A stretch of 35,563 nucleotides of DNA. Source: Chloroflexota bacterium. GTDB lineage: Bacteria; Chloroflexota; Anaerolineae; CG2-30-64-16. The stretch covers positions 1 through 35,563 of the forward strand of contig VGOD01000031.1 of NCBI GenBank assembly GCA_016876015.1, read 5' to 3'. The stretch's first letter is position 1; every line of letters starts with the position of its first letter. The notes beneath the pieces were generated by a model that was given only the letters and a program-made list of their open reading frames with translations, ran no database searches and was not told the origin of the DNA. The translations under genes were made by a program, and so were the position numbers. Shown here piece by piece: positions 10,500-18,304 of the stretch.

Positions 10500-10832
10500 T
10501 CATGGGGGATACGCCTTCAAGCCCGCGCGCATGGCGCCCTCGATCGTGCCATCCACCTCTTCTGCGCCGGTGAAGAACCACTCATCGGGGTCGTAGGCTT
10601 CGTCGCTGTACTTGTAGATGGCGAACTCCCAGCGATTCATGTCCCCGGTGTAGGTCAGGCGGCAAATAGGCCAGAACCGGCCTCCCCGTTGGTGTCCCAG
10701 GTACAGGTGAGCGCCGCGGTAGTTGGTCACGTAATGCGCCCAGGATTGGCCGCGCAGTTGCTCCACGTTGAAGCGCGCCACGATGGCATCGGCCTGGAGC
10801 TTGACTTCGGGTGTGAGCTTTGGTTTTGGCAT
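10500..10832 (-). CDS. Hypothetical protein
   Basis: 110 aa, soluble, aromatic-rich (SWAHYVTNYRGAHLYLGHQR, WEFAIYKYSDEAYDPDEWFF). No family is recognised. A ribosome site AAGGAG lies 8 bases before the ATG. It follows the truncated HEPN gene by 38 bases and converges on hyuB with a 14-base gap. The regular amino-acid composition and ribosome site support a real gene. Confidence 0.7.
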   Translation of the reverse strand: MPKPKLTPEVKLQADAIVARFNVEQLRGQSWAHYVTNYRGAHLYLGHQRGGRFWPICRLTYTGDMNRWEFAIYKYSDEAYDPDEWFFTGAEEVDGTIEGAMRAGLKAYPP

Positions 10833-10870
10833 GGCTGTGTGCTCCTTCTTCTGCGTCCTTTCAGGCTTCT

Positions 10871-11077
10871 TCAGCCAACTTCACATCCAAATCCGGCACT
10901 CACCGCGGCATGGCTGGAAAAGGAGAGACCCTCGGTCAGCAACAAAGCCTCGGCCGCGTAAGAGAGCGCGTAGTAGGCGCGCGAGGCCGCGAAGTCCAGG
11001 TAGTCCCGGCCGGCCAGCAGCACGGCGGCGCGGCTGCTGGCGGCTTTCTCAAACAGTACCGCTACTTCGGGCTTCAT
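10871..11077 (-). CDS. HEPN-domain protein, C-terminally truncated
   Basis: 68 aa matching the first half of stand-alone HEPN proteins: an alpha-helical start, then DYLDFAASRAYYALSYAAEALLL, then GLSFSSHAAVSAGFG. Full HEPN proteins of this type are ~125-135 aa and continue with the RxxxxH helix. Here the frame ends right after the SSHAAV helix, so the motif carrying the RNase residues is absent. The start ATG overlaps the stop of the small gene upstream (ATGA), the usual layout of HEPN-MNT pairs. Likely a decayed toxin-antitoxin remnant. Confidence 0.65.
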   Translation of the reverse strand: MKPEVAVLFEKAASSRAAVLLAGRDYLDFAASRAYYALSYAAEALLLTEGLSFSSHAAVSAGFGCEVG

Positions 11078-11244
11078 ACTGGCACCCCCTCCCGCCGCAA
11101 GTTGAGCAGGAACGGCGTCTGCTCCCGCTCGTAACGCTCCCTGCTGAAGGCCGGGCCGGCGCCGTCCAACTCCTCACGCACTGCGACGACTTCCGCATCG
11201 AGGTCCTGCGCAGGAAGTCCTGGACCTGGCTTCCCTACAGTCAC
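11074..11244 (-). CDS. Small ORF coupled to the HEPN gene
   Basis: 56 aa from a GTG at 11244, with AGGAGG just upstream. Its start overlaps the uvsE stop (GTGA) and its stop overlaps the HEPN start (ATGA), so it is tightly locked into the operon. It is charged and helical, ending QTPFLLNLRREGVPV, which resembles the tail of MNT-type nucleotidyltransferases (usual partners of HEPN). The catalytic GSxARG half is missing. I infer a deleted MNT antitoxin remnant; it could also be a genuine small protein. Confidence 0.5.
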   Translation of the reverse strand: MTVGKPGPGLPAQDLDAEVVAVREELDGAGPAFSRERYEREQTPFLLNLRREGVPV

Positions 11245-12251
11245 CCTACCTCCTCATCGCTCGTGAGGGCCTCCGCCGCGGCGTGATCTTCAGCCGGGAG
11301 CGCCGGCTCCAGCCGCGCCGCCAGATCAGGCGCATAGCGCGCCAGATCGCGGCGTAACTGGCGCAGCGCCAGGTCCTTTGCGCGCACTTCGAGCATCACA
11401 TCGAACGGCCGCAGCCCCTCGGCCTGGCGCAGCAGATCAATGAACTCGAATGGATTGACATAATCGGCATGATGCTGCCAGCGCGCCTGGCGCACGCGTG
11501 GGGGCAGGCTGCCTCGCTGTTCTTCCACCAGCCATTCTGTGCGCGGGGTGCTGAAGTGGATCTTGGGCCGCACGCCGGCCGGCCAGGTGGCCAGGCAGTC
11601 CGCGAGCGCGGCGCGGGGCGGCCGGCCGTCGGGGTTGTTCAACCGATGGTGCAGGTTGTCGAATACCAGGCGTATGCCGGTGCGCTCGTGCACCCACAGC
11701 GTATCCGCGACGCCGAAGCGCACGTCATCGTTTTCGAGCACGAGGCGGCGACGCACGGCTTCCGGCAGCCTATCGTGAGCCGCGCAGAAGCGGTCACGCG
11801 CCGCGGCCCTGTCGCCGTAGACGCCGCCCATGTGCGTCACGATCACGCCCTCTGGCCCCTGACGCATGGCATCCAGGATGGCGGACTGGACGATCAGGTC
11901 AGCGGCGCTGCGTTCGACGAGAGCAGGGGCCGCCGCGTTGAGCACCACGTGTTGCGCCGGATGGAACGACAGCCGCAGGCTGGCCGCGCGGGCGGTTTCG
12001 CCAAGCTGAGCCAGCTCAGCCGCGCACTCGGCCACCTGGTTGTGGAACTGCGGCATGTCGGGATGAGTGGCGTAGGGCGCCAGCTCCGACGAGATGCGGT
12101 ACATGCCGATCTGGGCCTCGGCCAGGTAGGCGAAGACATCGCGCAGATAAGCCAGGCTGACGCTGAGGTGGGGGCTGTTCTGCCAGCGGCGGCTGTCGTG
12201 GCTCTTCAGTTCCGGCCGCGCCAGTGGTTTGACGACGAATCCAAGATGCAT
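11241..12251 (-). CDS. uvsE: UV damage endonuclease (UVDE family)
   Basis: TIM-barrel, metal-dependent nuclease that nicks DNA 5' of UV photoproducts in alternative excision repair. 336 aa from the ATG at 12251, the family length. Motifs: MHLGFVVK; MYRISSELAPYATHPD; LRLSFHPAQHVVLNA; VIVTHMGGVYGDRAAA; RLVLENDDVRFGV; GIRLVFDNLHHRLN; PKIHFSTPR; and HHADYVNPFEF. These supply the expected His, Glu and Asp metal ligands. The open frame continues 175 codons upstream (to 12776) into an unrelated secreted-protein remnant. I chose 12251 because the family begins exactly there, although the ribosome site (AAAGAG) is weak. The stop overlaps the next small gene. Confidence 0.88.
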   Translation of the reverse strand: MHLGFVVKPLARPELKSHDSRRWQNSPHLSVSLAYLRDVFAYLAEAQIGMYRISSELAPYATHPDMPQFHNQVAECAAELAQLGETARAASLRLSFHPAQHVVLNAAAPALVERSAADLIVQSAILDAMRQGPEGVIVTHMGGVYGDRAAARDRFCAAHDRLPEAVRRRLVLENDDVRFGVADTLWVHERTGIRLVFDNLHHRLNNPDGRPPRAALADCLATWPAGVRPKIHFSTPRTEWLVEEQRGSLPPRVRQARWQHHADYVNPFEFIDLLRQAEGLRPFDVMLEVRAKDLALRQLRRDLARYAPDLAARLEPALPAEDHAAAEALTSDEEVG

Positions 12252-13008
12252 GGGCAACTCTTTGTCTGAGGCTGCGCCTGATGAATACTTCACCAGGCGG
12301 CCATCTGCCGATAGCGCAGCGTCGGTCCGACGGCTTGGCGGCGGCAGGCGGCCCGACTCGTTCCAGAGATGTCGCAGCAACTCACCGGTCGTCGGATCCC
12401 AAATCTGCACACCTGCGCACGCCTCTTCAGGGTCGTCAGCCGGAAGTTGTAGGCCGTCGCACACGCTCGTCATCTGGCGGACTTTGTACAGCAGACCGGC
12501 CGTCGGCGGCATCGAATACGGCGCGGTCAGGCTCTCGTACGCGCGGTGGATGTTGCCCGGCGCATCTTGGGGCCGACCCAACGGCCGTGCATACACCTGC
12601 ACCGTTTCACTCAACGCGCCAGCCGGGAAGGTCAAGGTCACGCCCTCTGCGGCCAACGCCACCACGCCGCCGGCCGGCCCGAGCTTGCGCGTCACAGCCG
12701 CGGGCGGCGCGGCCCGCACGGTAGCGGCCGTCTGAGCAACCAGCGTGCCATCGGCCAGGCGCAACTCGGCCAACACGGCGCGGCCGTCACCCGTGCGCAG
12801 GCCGGCCAGACGTGCTCTCCGCCGTGCGGAACGGCGCTCTGGCCGGGGCCGCGGCCGCTTCCTGCACCTCAGTCATGGGGGAGGTGGTGGCGGGATTGCC
12901 GGCCTGCGCCACAGCAGGAGATAACACCAGGCGATAGGGCAGCGCGACCTGCACCGCCAGCAAGAGAACGAACGCAAGACGCAACGGGCAGAGCCAACCG
13001 CAGGACAC
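12252..13008 (-). pseudogene. Broken secreted-protein gene fused in frame to uvsE
   Basis: The 5' piece (GTG at 13008 with AGAGGTGG upstream, stop at 12787) encodes a clear signal peptide: LRLAFVLLLAVQVALP ... SPAVAQA. The frame then breaks near 12787. It resumes in another frame as DGRAVLAELRLADGTLVAQT, then a ZU5/Ig-like stretch (GVTLTFPAGALSETVQVYARP) and GVQIWDPTTGELLRHLW, and runs without a stop into uvsE. A secreted beta-sandwich domain has no evident link to DNA repair, so this is best read as a frameshifted, C-terminally deleted gene. A sequencing error at the frame break would restore only the front part and not explain the fusion. Confidence 0.6.
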
Positions 13009-13064
13009 CGGTGCACCACCTCTGTAACCAGTTCGTCTGACAAGGGAATGACGCACGCAAGTCC

Positions 13065-13094
13065 CTTATATCATCACCCGCCGCGGGTTGTCAA
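13065..13094 (-). promoter_or_regulatory. Promoter of the secreted-protein/uvsE operon
   Basis: On the minus strand, TTGACA (complement of 13089-13094), an 18-base spacer and TATAAG (complement of 13065-13070). It diverges from the gcv promoter 47 bases away. Confidence 0.7.
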
Positions 13095-13140
13095 GTGGTC
13101 AACGACTTACACGGGAATTGCTGTGAGTCAATTCGCAGCA

Positions 13141-13169
13141 TTGACACCTGCGCAAGGCTATGCTACACT
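13141..13169 (+). promoter_or_regulatory. Promoter of the gcv operon
   Basis: TTGACA 13141-13146, a 17-base spacer and TACACT 13164-13169. Transcription should start near 13176, just ahead of the riboswitch. Confidence 0.85.
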
Positions 13170-13205
13170 ACGCCTGCCGATCGAATTCCATATCACTGGA
13201 AGAAC

Positions 13206-13416
13206 AGCGCGAGAGAGCATTCCGATAGTGAACCTTATCTGCCGGAATCGCCGAAGGGGCAACAGACAATCTCTCAGGCCAATGGATCGCGCTGGGACAG
13301 TACTCTGGAGAGTGCCTGTTCGTATTACAGGCCACCGACGGGGCAAGCCGCACCTTTCCCGAAGCTGTGCTGCAGGTTCGGATAGGCATGGCAATCTCTC
13401 AGGTCGCATGACAGAG
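13206..13416 (+). promoter_or_regulatory. Tandem glycine riboswitch
   Basis: Two glycine aptamers in series. Aptamer 1 (13206-13293) is closed by AGCGCGA/TCGCGCT and contains GCCGAAGGGGCAA and ATCTCTCAGGCC. Aptamer 2 (13303-13416) is closed by CTCTG (13303-13307) and CAGAG (13412-13416) and contains CACCGACGGGGCAAGCC and ATCTCTCAGG. A 9-base linker joins them. The 3' strand of the second P1 overlaps the terminator's 5' arm, so glycine binding should block the terminator and switch the genes on. It lies directly upstream of gcvH-gcvPA-gcvPB, the expected target. Confidence 0.95.
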
Positions 13417-13455
13417 ACGGGACGCGGGCGCAAGGCCTGACGATCCCGTCTTTTT
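13413..13455 (+). terminator. Riboswitch-controlled intrinsic terminator
   Basis: GACGGGA 13416-13422 pairs with TCCCGTC 13444-13450, extended by AGA against the T-run (13451-13455). Bases 13413-13416 are shared with the closing helix of aptamer 2, giving mutually exclusive folds. Confidence 0.88.
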
Positions 13456-13475
13456 CATTCCCGAAACCCAGCTCT

Positions 13476-13520
13476 CACCAACCTACCAACCTACCAACCT
13501 ACCAACCACCAATCTACCAA
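13476..13520. repeat. CCTACCAA tandem repeat before gcvH
   Basis: About five head-to-tail copies of an 8-base unit (CCTACCAA, with CCACCAA and TCTACCAA variants), ending at the gcvH ribosome site. It is unstructured C/A-rich leader, and copy number could vary by slippage. Confidence 0.75.
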
Positions 13521-13532
13521 CGGAGGAATCAC

Positions 13533-13943
13533 ATGAGCTACAAGTTCGATCCCAAGGCCCGTTACGCCAGATCGCACGAATGGGTGCGCGTGGAGGGTGC
13601 CAGCGCAGTGATCGGCGTCAGCGATTACGCTCAGCACCTGCTGTCCGATGTCGTCTACGTCGAGTTGCCAGAGGTCGGCGATATGCTGACGAAGGGCGAG
13701 AGCCTGGGCACGGTGGAATCGGTCAAGGCGGCCGAGGATGCCTACGCGCCGATCAGCGGCGAAGTGGTGGAGATCAATGCCGGCCTTGAGAACAACCCTG
13801 AATGGGTGAATTCAGATCCCTACGGCAAGGCGTGGATGGTCAAGATCAAGCCGACCGACCTGGGTGAGGCTGATGACCTGATGGACGCCGCGGCATACGA
13901 GGCGTACGTTCAGGAAGAAGAAGAGAAGGGCGGGCATGAATGA
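13533..13943 (+). CDS. gcvH: Glycine cleavage system H protein
   Basis: Lipoyl carrier protein that shuttles the aminomethyl group between P, T and L proteins. 136 aa. It starts YKFDPKARYARSHEWVRVEG. The lipoylated lysine is in ESLGTVESVKAAEDAYAPISG, followed by GEVVEINAGLENNPEWVNSDPYGKAWM in two parts typical of the family. GGAGG lies 7 bases before the ATG. First gene of the riboswitch-controlled operon. Its stop overlaps the gcvPA start (ATGA). Confidence 0.97.
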   Translation: MSYKFDPKARYARSHEWVRVEGASAVIGVSDYAQHLLSDVVYVELPEVGDMLTKGESLGTVESVKAAEDAYAPISGEVVEINAGLENNPEWVNSDPYGKAWMVKIKPTDLGEADDLMDAAAYEAYVQEEEEKGGHE

Positions 13944-15328
13944 ACTACATTCCCAATACCGACGCTGATCGGGCCGCAATGCTGGCGACGATCGGCGCCC
14001 GGTCGGTGGCGGAGTTGTTTCGGGATGTCCCGGAAGAGCGCCGCTTTCCGGCGCTCGATCTGCCGCCAGCCCTTTCGGAGATGGAGGCGCTCCGCGAGCT
14101 CCAGGCTTTGAGCGAGGAGAACGATCACCTGGGCCAGTTGAGCTGCTTCCTGGGCGCAGGCGCGTATAACCACTTTGTGCCGAGTGTGGTGGATTTTCTC
14201 CTCCATCGCTCGGAGTTCTTCACAGCCTATACGCCCTACCAGCCGGAGATCAGCCAGGGCACACTGCAAGCCCACTTCGAGTATCAGTCCATGATCTGCG
14301 CGCTGACCGGCATGGAGGCCGCCAACGTCAGCCACTACGATGCTGCGACCGCGACCGCCGAGGCGGTCATCATGGCGCTCCAGATCAGCCGCGGCAAGCG
14401 CAGCAGGGTCGTGCTCAGCCCCACGTTGCATCCGCACTACCGCCAGGTGGTGCGCACGTATACCCAGGGCATGGGCATCCAGGTGGTGGGCGACGACGTC
14501 CCGGCGTCGGCCAGCCTCGATGCCCTGGCCGCGGCCGTGGACAAAGAGACCGCCTGCGTGATCGTCCAGAACCCCGACTTCCTGGGCCGGCTCTACACGC
14601 CGGCCGAGATGCAGGCGTTGGCCGACAAGGTGCACGCGGACGGCGCGTTGTTCGTCGTCGCGGTGGATCCGATCAGCCTGGGGCTCTTTACCCCGCCGGG
14701 CCGCTACGGCGCGGATATCGCGCTGGGCGAAGGCCAGCCGATGGGGAATCCGCTCAACTTCGGCGGACCCTACCTGGGCTTTTTTGCCATGAAGATGGGC
14801 GACGTGCGCAAATCAGCCGGTCGCATCGTAGGCCAAACCGTGGACGCCGAGGGCAAGCGGGGCTTCGTGTTGACGCTCAGCACGCGCGAGCAGCACATCC
14901 GCCGCGAGAAGGCCTCCAGCAACATCTGCACCAACCAGGCGTTGATGGCTCTGGCAGCCGCCATCTACATGGCCGCGATGGGCAAGCACGGCCTGCGCAC
15001 TGCGGCGGAGCTGAGCTATCACAAGGCGCACTTTGCAGCAGACCTGATCGGCAAGCTCCCCGGCTACCAGGTGGTCAGCCAGGGGCCGTTCTTCAAGGAG
15101 TTCGTCGTGCGCTGCCCGCAGCCGGTCGCGCGCATCAACCAGTTCCTGCTGGATGAGTACGGCATCATCGGCGGGTACGACCTGGGGAGCGACTACCCTT
15201 CGTTGCGGGATCACATGTTGCTGTGCGTCACCGAGATGAACAGCCGGGCCGAGATCGAGGCGTTGGCTGAGGCGTTGGAAGAGTTACCTAACCTCGATCG
15301 CCCGACTGAGGAGGCGGCCGATGACTGA
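13940..15328 (+). CDS. gcvPA: Glycine dehydrogenase (decarboxylating) subunit 1
   Basis: Alpha chain of the two-subunit P protein, which forms a PLP-dependent enzyme with GcvPB and passes the decarboxylated glycine to GcvH. 462 aa. Typical stretches: MNYIPNTDADRAAML; FLGAGAYNHFVPSVVDFLL; FFTAYTPYQPEISQGTLQ; FEYQSMICALTGMEAANVS; and a C-terminal GGYDLGSDYPSLRDHMLLCVTE in pieces. The start overlaps gcvH by 4 bases and the stop overlaps gcvPB by 8. The P-protein is split, as is common in Chloroflexota, Firmicutes and archaea. Confidence 0.97.
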   Translation: MNYIPNTDADRAAMLATIGARSVAELFRDVPEERRFPALDLPPALSEMEALRELQALSEENDHLGQLSCFLGAGAYNHFVPSVVDFLLHRSEFFTAYTPYQPEISQGTLQAHFEYQSMICALTGMEAANVSHYDAATATAEAVIMALQISRGKRSRVVLSPTLHPHYRQVVRTYTQGMGIQVVGDDVPASASLDALAAAVDKETACVIVQNPDFLGRLYTPAEMQALADKVHADGALFVVAVDPISLGLFTPPGRYGADIALGEGQPMGNPLNFGGPYLGFFAMKMGDVRKSAGRIVGQTVDAEGKRGFVLTLSTREQHIRREKASSNICTNQALMALAAAIYMAAMGKHGLRTAAELSYHKAHFAADLIGKLPGYQVVSQGPFFKEFVVRCPQPVARINQFLLDEYGIIGGYDLGSDYPSLRDHMLLCVTEMNSRAEIEALAEALEELPNLDRPTEEAADD

Positions 15329-16808
15329 GCCATTGATCTATGAGATTTGCCAGGCGGGCCGGCGGGCGGTGAGCCTGCCCGCGTGTGACGTGCCCCAGAC
15401 GCCGCTGCCCGCGGGCTGTGAGCGCGAGGAGCTGCCGCTGCCAGAGGTCTCGGAGATTGATCTGGTGCGGCACTACGTGCGCCTGTCGCAGATGAACCAC
15501 GGCATTGACACCGGTTTCTATCCTCTCGGCTCGTGCACGATGAAGTACAACCCGAAGGTGAACGAGGCCGCGGCGCGCATTGCGGGGTTTGCCATGTTGC
15601 ACCCGCTTCAGCCCGAGGCCTCGGCGCAGGGCGCGCTGGCGCTGATCTACGAGCTGCAGGAGTTGCTGGCGGAAATCGGCGGCTTTGCGGCCGTCACGTT
15701 GCAGCCCGCGGCCGGCGCCCATGGCGAGCTGACCGGCGTCTTGATCATGCGCAAGTATCTGTGTGACCAGGGCGAGAGCCAGCGCGACGTGATCCTGACG
15801 CCCGATTCGGCGCACGGCACCAACCCTGCCACCACCAGCATGTCGGGCCTGCGCGTCGTCGAAGTCCCTTCGGACCGCCGCGGCAATGTTGACCTGGCGG
15901 CGCTCAAGACCCTGATCGCCCAGCATGGCCCCAGGCTGGTCGGTCTCATGCTGACCAACCCGAACACCCTCGGCCTGTTCGAGGAGAACGTGCAGGATGT
16001 TCTGCGCCTGGTGCACGAGGCGGGCGGATTGGTCTACGGCGATGGCGCGAATTTTAACGCCATCCTGGGCATCGCCAGGCCGGGCGAGTTGGGCTTCGAT
16101 GTGATGCACTACAACCTGCACAAGACCTTCTCGACGCCGCATGGCGGCGGCGGGCCTGGTTCAGGCGCGGTCGGCGTGCGCGATTTCCTGGCCGACTATC
16201 TGCCAGGGCCGATCGTGGCGCGCTATGAGTCGCAGACCTTTGAGGTTGCCGAAACCTCAAAGGTCTCATCTCTACGATGGTATATGCCGCCGAAGTCCAT
16301 CGGCCGGGTGAAGGCATTCTATGGCAACTTCGGCATCCTGGTGCGCGCGTATACCTACATCCTCATGCACGGCGCGGAGGGCCTGCGGCAGGTGAGCGAA
16401 AATGCGGTGCTCAACGCCAACTACCTGCAGGCGCGGCTCAAGGGCGTCTACCCCATCCCGCATGGCGACCGCGTCTGCATGCACGAGTTCGTCGCCCAAG
16501 GCATCCTGAAGGCTGCGCCCGGCATTCGCACGATGGATATCGCCAAGCGGCTGATGGATTTCGGGTTCCATCCGCCCACGGTCTACTTCCCGCTCATCAT
16601 CCCCGAGGCGCTCATGATCGAACCGACCGAGACCGAGAGCAAAGAGACGCTCGATGCGTTCGCGGACGCACTCATCCAGATCGCCGAAGAGGCGCGCACG
16701 CAGCCTGAACTGCTGAAGACCGCGCCGCACACCGCGCCGGTCAAGCGTCTGGACGAGGTGAGGGCGGCGAAGGATCTGGTGCTGTGCTACGCGCCGGGAT
16801 GTGGGTGA
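15321..16808 (+). CDS. gcvPB: Glycine dehydrogenase (decarboxylating) subunit 2
   Basis: Beta chain of the P protein, carrying the PLP site. 495 aa. The cofactor lysine is in MHYNLHKTFSTPHGGGGPGSG (split by the glycine run). Other marks: LGSCTMKYNPKVNE, LQPAAGAHGELTG, DSAHGTNPATTSMSG, and a C-terminal metal/PLP contact in PTVYFPLIIPEALMIEPTE (in two pieces). It is translationally coupled to gcvPA. No gcvT or lipoamide dehydrogenase follows, so the remaining glycine-cleavage genes must lie elsewhere in the genome. Confidence 0.97.
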   Translation: MTEPLIYEICQAGRRAVSLPACDVPQTPLPAGCEREELPLPEVSEIDLVRHYVRLSQMNHGIDTGFYPLGSCTMKYNPKVNEAAARIAGFAMLHPLQPEASAQGALALIYELQELLAEIGGFAAVTLQPAAGAHGELTGVLIMRKYLCDQGESQRDVILTPDSAHGTNPATTSMSGLRVVEVPSDRRGNVDLAALKTLIAQHGPRLVGLMLTNPNTLGLFEENVQDVLRLVHEAGGLVYGDGANFNAILGIARPGELGFDVMHYNLHKTFSTPHGGGGPGSGAVGVRDFLADYLPGPIVARYESQTFEVAETSKVSSLRWYMPPKSIGRVKAFYGNFGILVRAYTYILMHGAEGLRQVSENAVLNANYLQARLKGVYPIPHGDRVCMHEFVAQGILKAAPGIRTMDIAKRLMDFGFHPPTVYFPLIIPEALMIEPTETESKETLDAFADALIQIAEEARTQPELLKTAPHTAPVKRLDEVRAAKDLVLCYAPGCG

Positions 16809-17116
16809 ACCCCCCTGGCCGGTTGGCGCAGCCGGGGCACGCTGGCGCCAGCCGCGGAATGAGCTATTGTCCTGATCCCACCGTAGAGCAACTGACTGGT
16901 CTCAGTGGATCACAGATTCATGCTCCAGGCGGGTCCATGACCCGCCGGATCACGGATCCGGCTGGAGCGATTGTGATCTGCCCCTTCGCTGCTGAAGGCA
17001 GCCGGTAAATGGGCGCACGGTACCATTGACCGGGCTTCCAGGATATGATACTGTGCTATCAGCACGGAGAGCGATCGTGCCAGACAAGCAGCGTGCTCCT
17101 GCGCGGAGGGAAGGGG
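16809..17116. repeat. Gene-free stretch with nested palindromes
   Basis: No gene is supported here. It holds a hairpin GTTGGCGC/GCGCCAGC at about 16822-16846. It also holds a nested structure at 16908-16978: outer arms GATCACA/TGTGATC, middle arms GCTCCAG (16922-16928)/CTGGAGC (16962-16968), and an inner hairpin GGCGGGTC-CAT-GACCCGCC (16928-16946). TTGACC at 17026 and TATGAT at 17044 are only 12 bases apart and make a poor promoter. Confidence 0.6.
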
Positions 17117-17488
17117 ATGATTCTCAGTTTGGGCATGGGCGAGTCCAGCTACGTTCCAGACGCCTTGATCGGCGTACCGCAAGACCAGGTTGAATTCGAC
17201 CTGATCGCCTTTTCGCAGTGCTATGCGCACGAACGCATCGAATGGGATGCGCTCGTGTTCTTTGCCGGTTATGATGGCTGGTGCTCGCCGGGAGCCCTGG
17301 CGGCGACTTTGGCGCAGCCGCCGGGCTATGTCGCGAAGACCCTCCTACAATTGGCGGGCAAAGGTTTGCTCGTGGAGAGCATCCTGGTGACCGGGCCTGT
17401 GTATCGTTTGACCGACGATCGTCGCCTGCGTCGAGCCGTGATCCGAATCGGCGCCGATTTCCACCCGTTGACCGAAACGGTCTTGTAG
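17117..17488 (+). CDS. Winged-helix-like hypothetical protein
   Basis: 123 aa. The region from about residue 50 (WDALVFFAGYDGWCSPGALA, YVAKTLLQLAGKGLLVESIL, VYRLTDDRRLRRAV) has the helix-turn-helix and wing pattern of winged-helix DNA-binding proteins. The start at 17117 is supported by GGAGG 7 bases upstream; an earlier in-frame ATG at 17045 has none. It is transcribed alone, with its own terminator at 17545. Probably a small transcription factor; target unknown. Confidence 0.65.
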   Translation: MILSLGMGESSYVPDALIGVPQDQVEFDLIAFSQCYAHERIEWDALVFFAGYDGWCSPGALAATLAQPPGYVAKTLLQLAGKGLLVESILVTGPVYRLTDDRRLRRAVIRIGADFHPLTETVL

Positions 17489-17544
17489 CGCCTACCCCAC
17501 TGGTCGCCGGAAGGACGCGGCTGCCGCGTCCGGACAGAACTTCG

Positions 17545-17575
17545 AGACAGGGCCTCAATGGCCCTGTCTTTGCTT
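17545..17575 (+). terminator. Intrinsic terminator
   Basis: AGACAGGGCC, loop TCAAT, GGCCCTGTCT: a 10-bp perfect stem followed by TTGCTT. It ends the winged-helix gene transcript. Confidence 0.85.
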
Positions 17576-17597
17576 AACCCCCACCTTGCGTTATAAT
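17570..17597 (+). promoter_or_regulatory. Promoter for the metallo-hydrolase gene
   Basis: TTGCTT 17570-17575, a 16-base spacer and TATAAT 17592-17597. The -35 box lies in the T-run of the preceding terminator. Confidence 0.65.
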
Positions 17598-17628
17598 CCC
17601 TGTACATCATGCGTTGGAGGCGGTCGCC

Positions 17629-18273
17629 GTGGACATTGACTGGTTTGGCCAATCCTGTTTTCGGCTGCGCGAAGCAGGCGTGACTATCATAACCGATCCG
17701 TATGACAAGAGCATAGGCTATACTCTCCCGCGCGTCCGGGCTGACATCATCACCGTGAGCCATGATGCGCCTGGCCACGCCAGCGCGAGCGCGATCAGAG
17801 GGGACGCGAAGGTGTTGACCCGACCGGGCGAGTATGAGATCAAAGGCGTGTTCATCACCGGCATCCAGACCTGGCGTGGCGCGGGCGCGTCCGGCGCGGC
17901 GCGCGAGGAGAACACGGTCTTCGTCTACGAGTTCGGCGACCTGACCGTCTGTCACCTGGGCGACCTGGCGCGCGTTTTGACGCAGGCGCAGGTCGAGTCC
18001 ATGCCCAACATCCACGTCTTGCTGGTTCCGGTGGGCGGAGGCGGCGCGCTCGACGCGGACAAAGCAGCCCAGGTGATCAGCCTGCTGGAGCCGAACATCG
18101 TGATCCCGATGCACTATCACACGCCCCTCGTCAACCTCAAACTCGACCCCTTGAGCAAATTCCTGAAGGTCATGGGTGTGACCGAGCACGCGGCGCAAGA
18201 GAGCCTGCGCGTGGTTCGTTCCGATCTGCCAGAGCAGACACAGGTCGTGGTGTTGGAGTGCAAGCAAGGCTGA
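17629..18273 (+). CDS. UlaG-like metallo-beta-lactamase-fold hydrolase
   Basis: 214 aa of the Lactamase_B_3/UlaG-like group. Marks: DIDWFGQSCFRLREAGVTII; TDPYDKSIGYTLPR; TVSHDAPGHASASAI (the metal-binding SHxHxDH box is altered here, with Asp and His but not the full set); GEYEIKGVFITGI; CHLGDLARVLT; and IPMHYHTP. The replaced histidines suggest changed metal use or a non-canonical substrate. The GTG at 17629 has GGAGG 8 bases before it and was preferred over the upstream TTG (17614), which overlaps that site. It is followed 31 bases later by the TPR lipoprotein, probably in one transcript. Substrate unknown. Confidence 0.75.
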   Translation: MDIDWFGQSCFRLREAGVTIITDPYDKSIGYTLPRVRADIITVSHDAPGHASASAIRGDAKVLTRPGEYEIKGVFITGIQTWRGAGASGAAREENTVFVYEFGDLTVCHLGDLARVLTQAQVESMPNIHVLLVPVGGGGALDADKAAQVISLLEPNIVIPMHYHTPLVNLKLDPLSKFLKVMGVTEHAAQESLRVVRSDLPEQTQVVVLECKQG

Positions 18274-18304
18274 GGTGGATCTTCCAGGTGAGAGGAGCGC
18301 CAAC

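Noticed and set aside
13476-13520. CRISPR-like array
   Set aside because: The units are 8 bases with no spacers; this is a simple tandem repeat in a leader.
17045-17116. Longer start for the winged-helix protein
   Set aside because: There is no ribosome site, and GGAGG sits exactly before the ATG at 17117.
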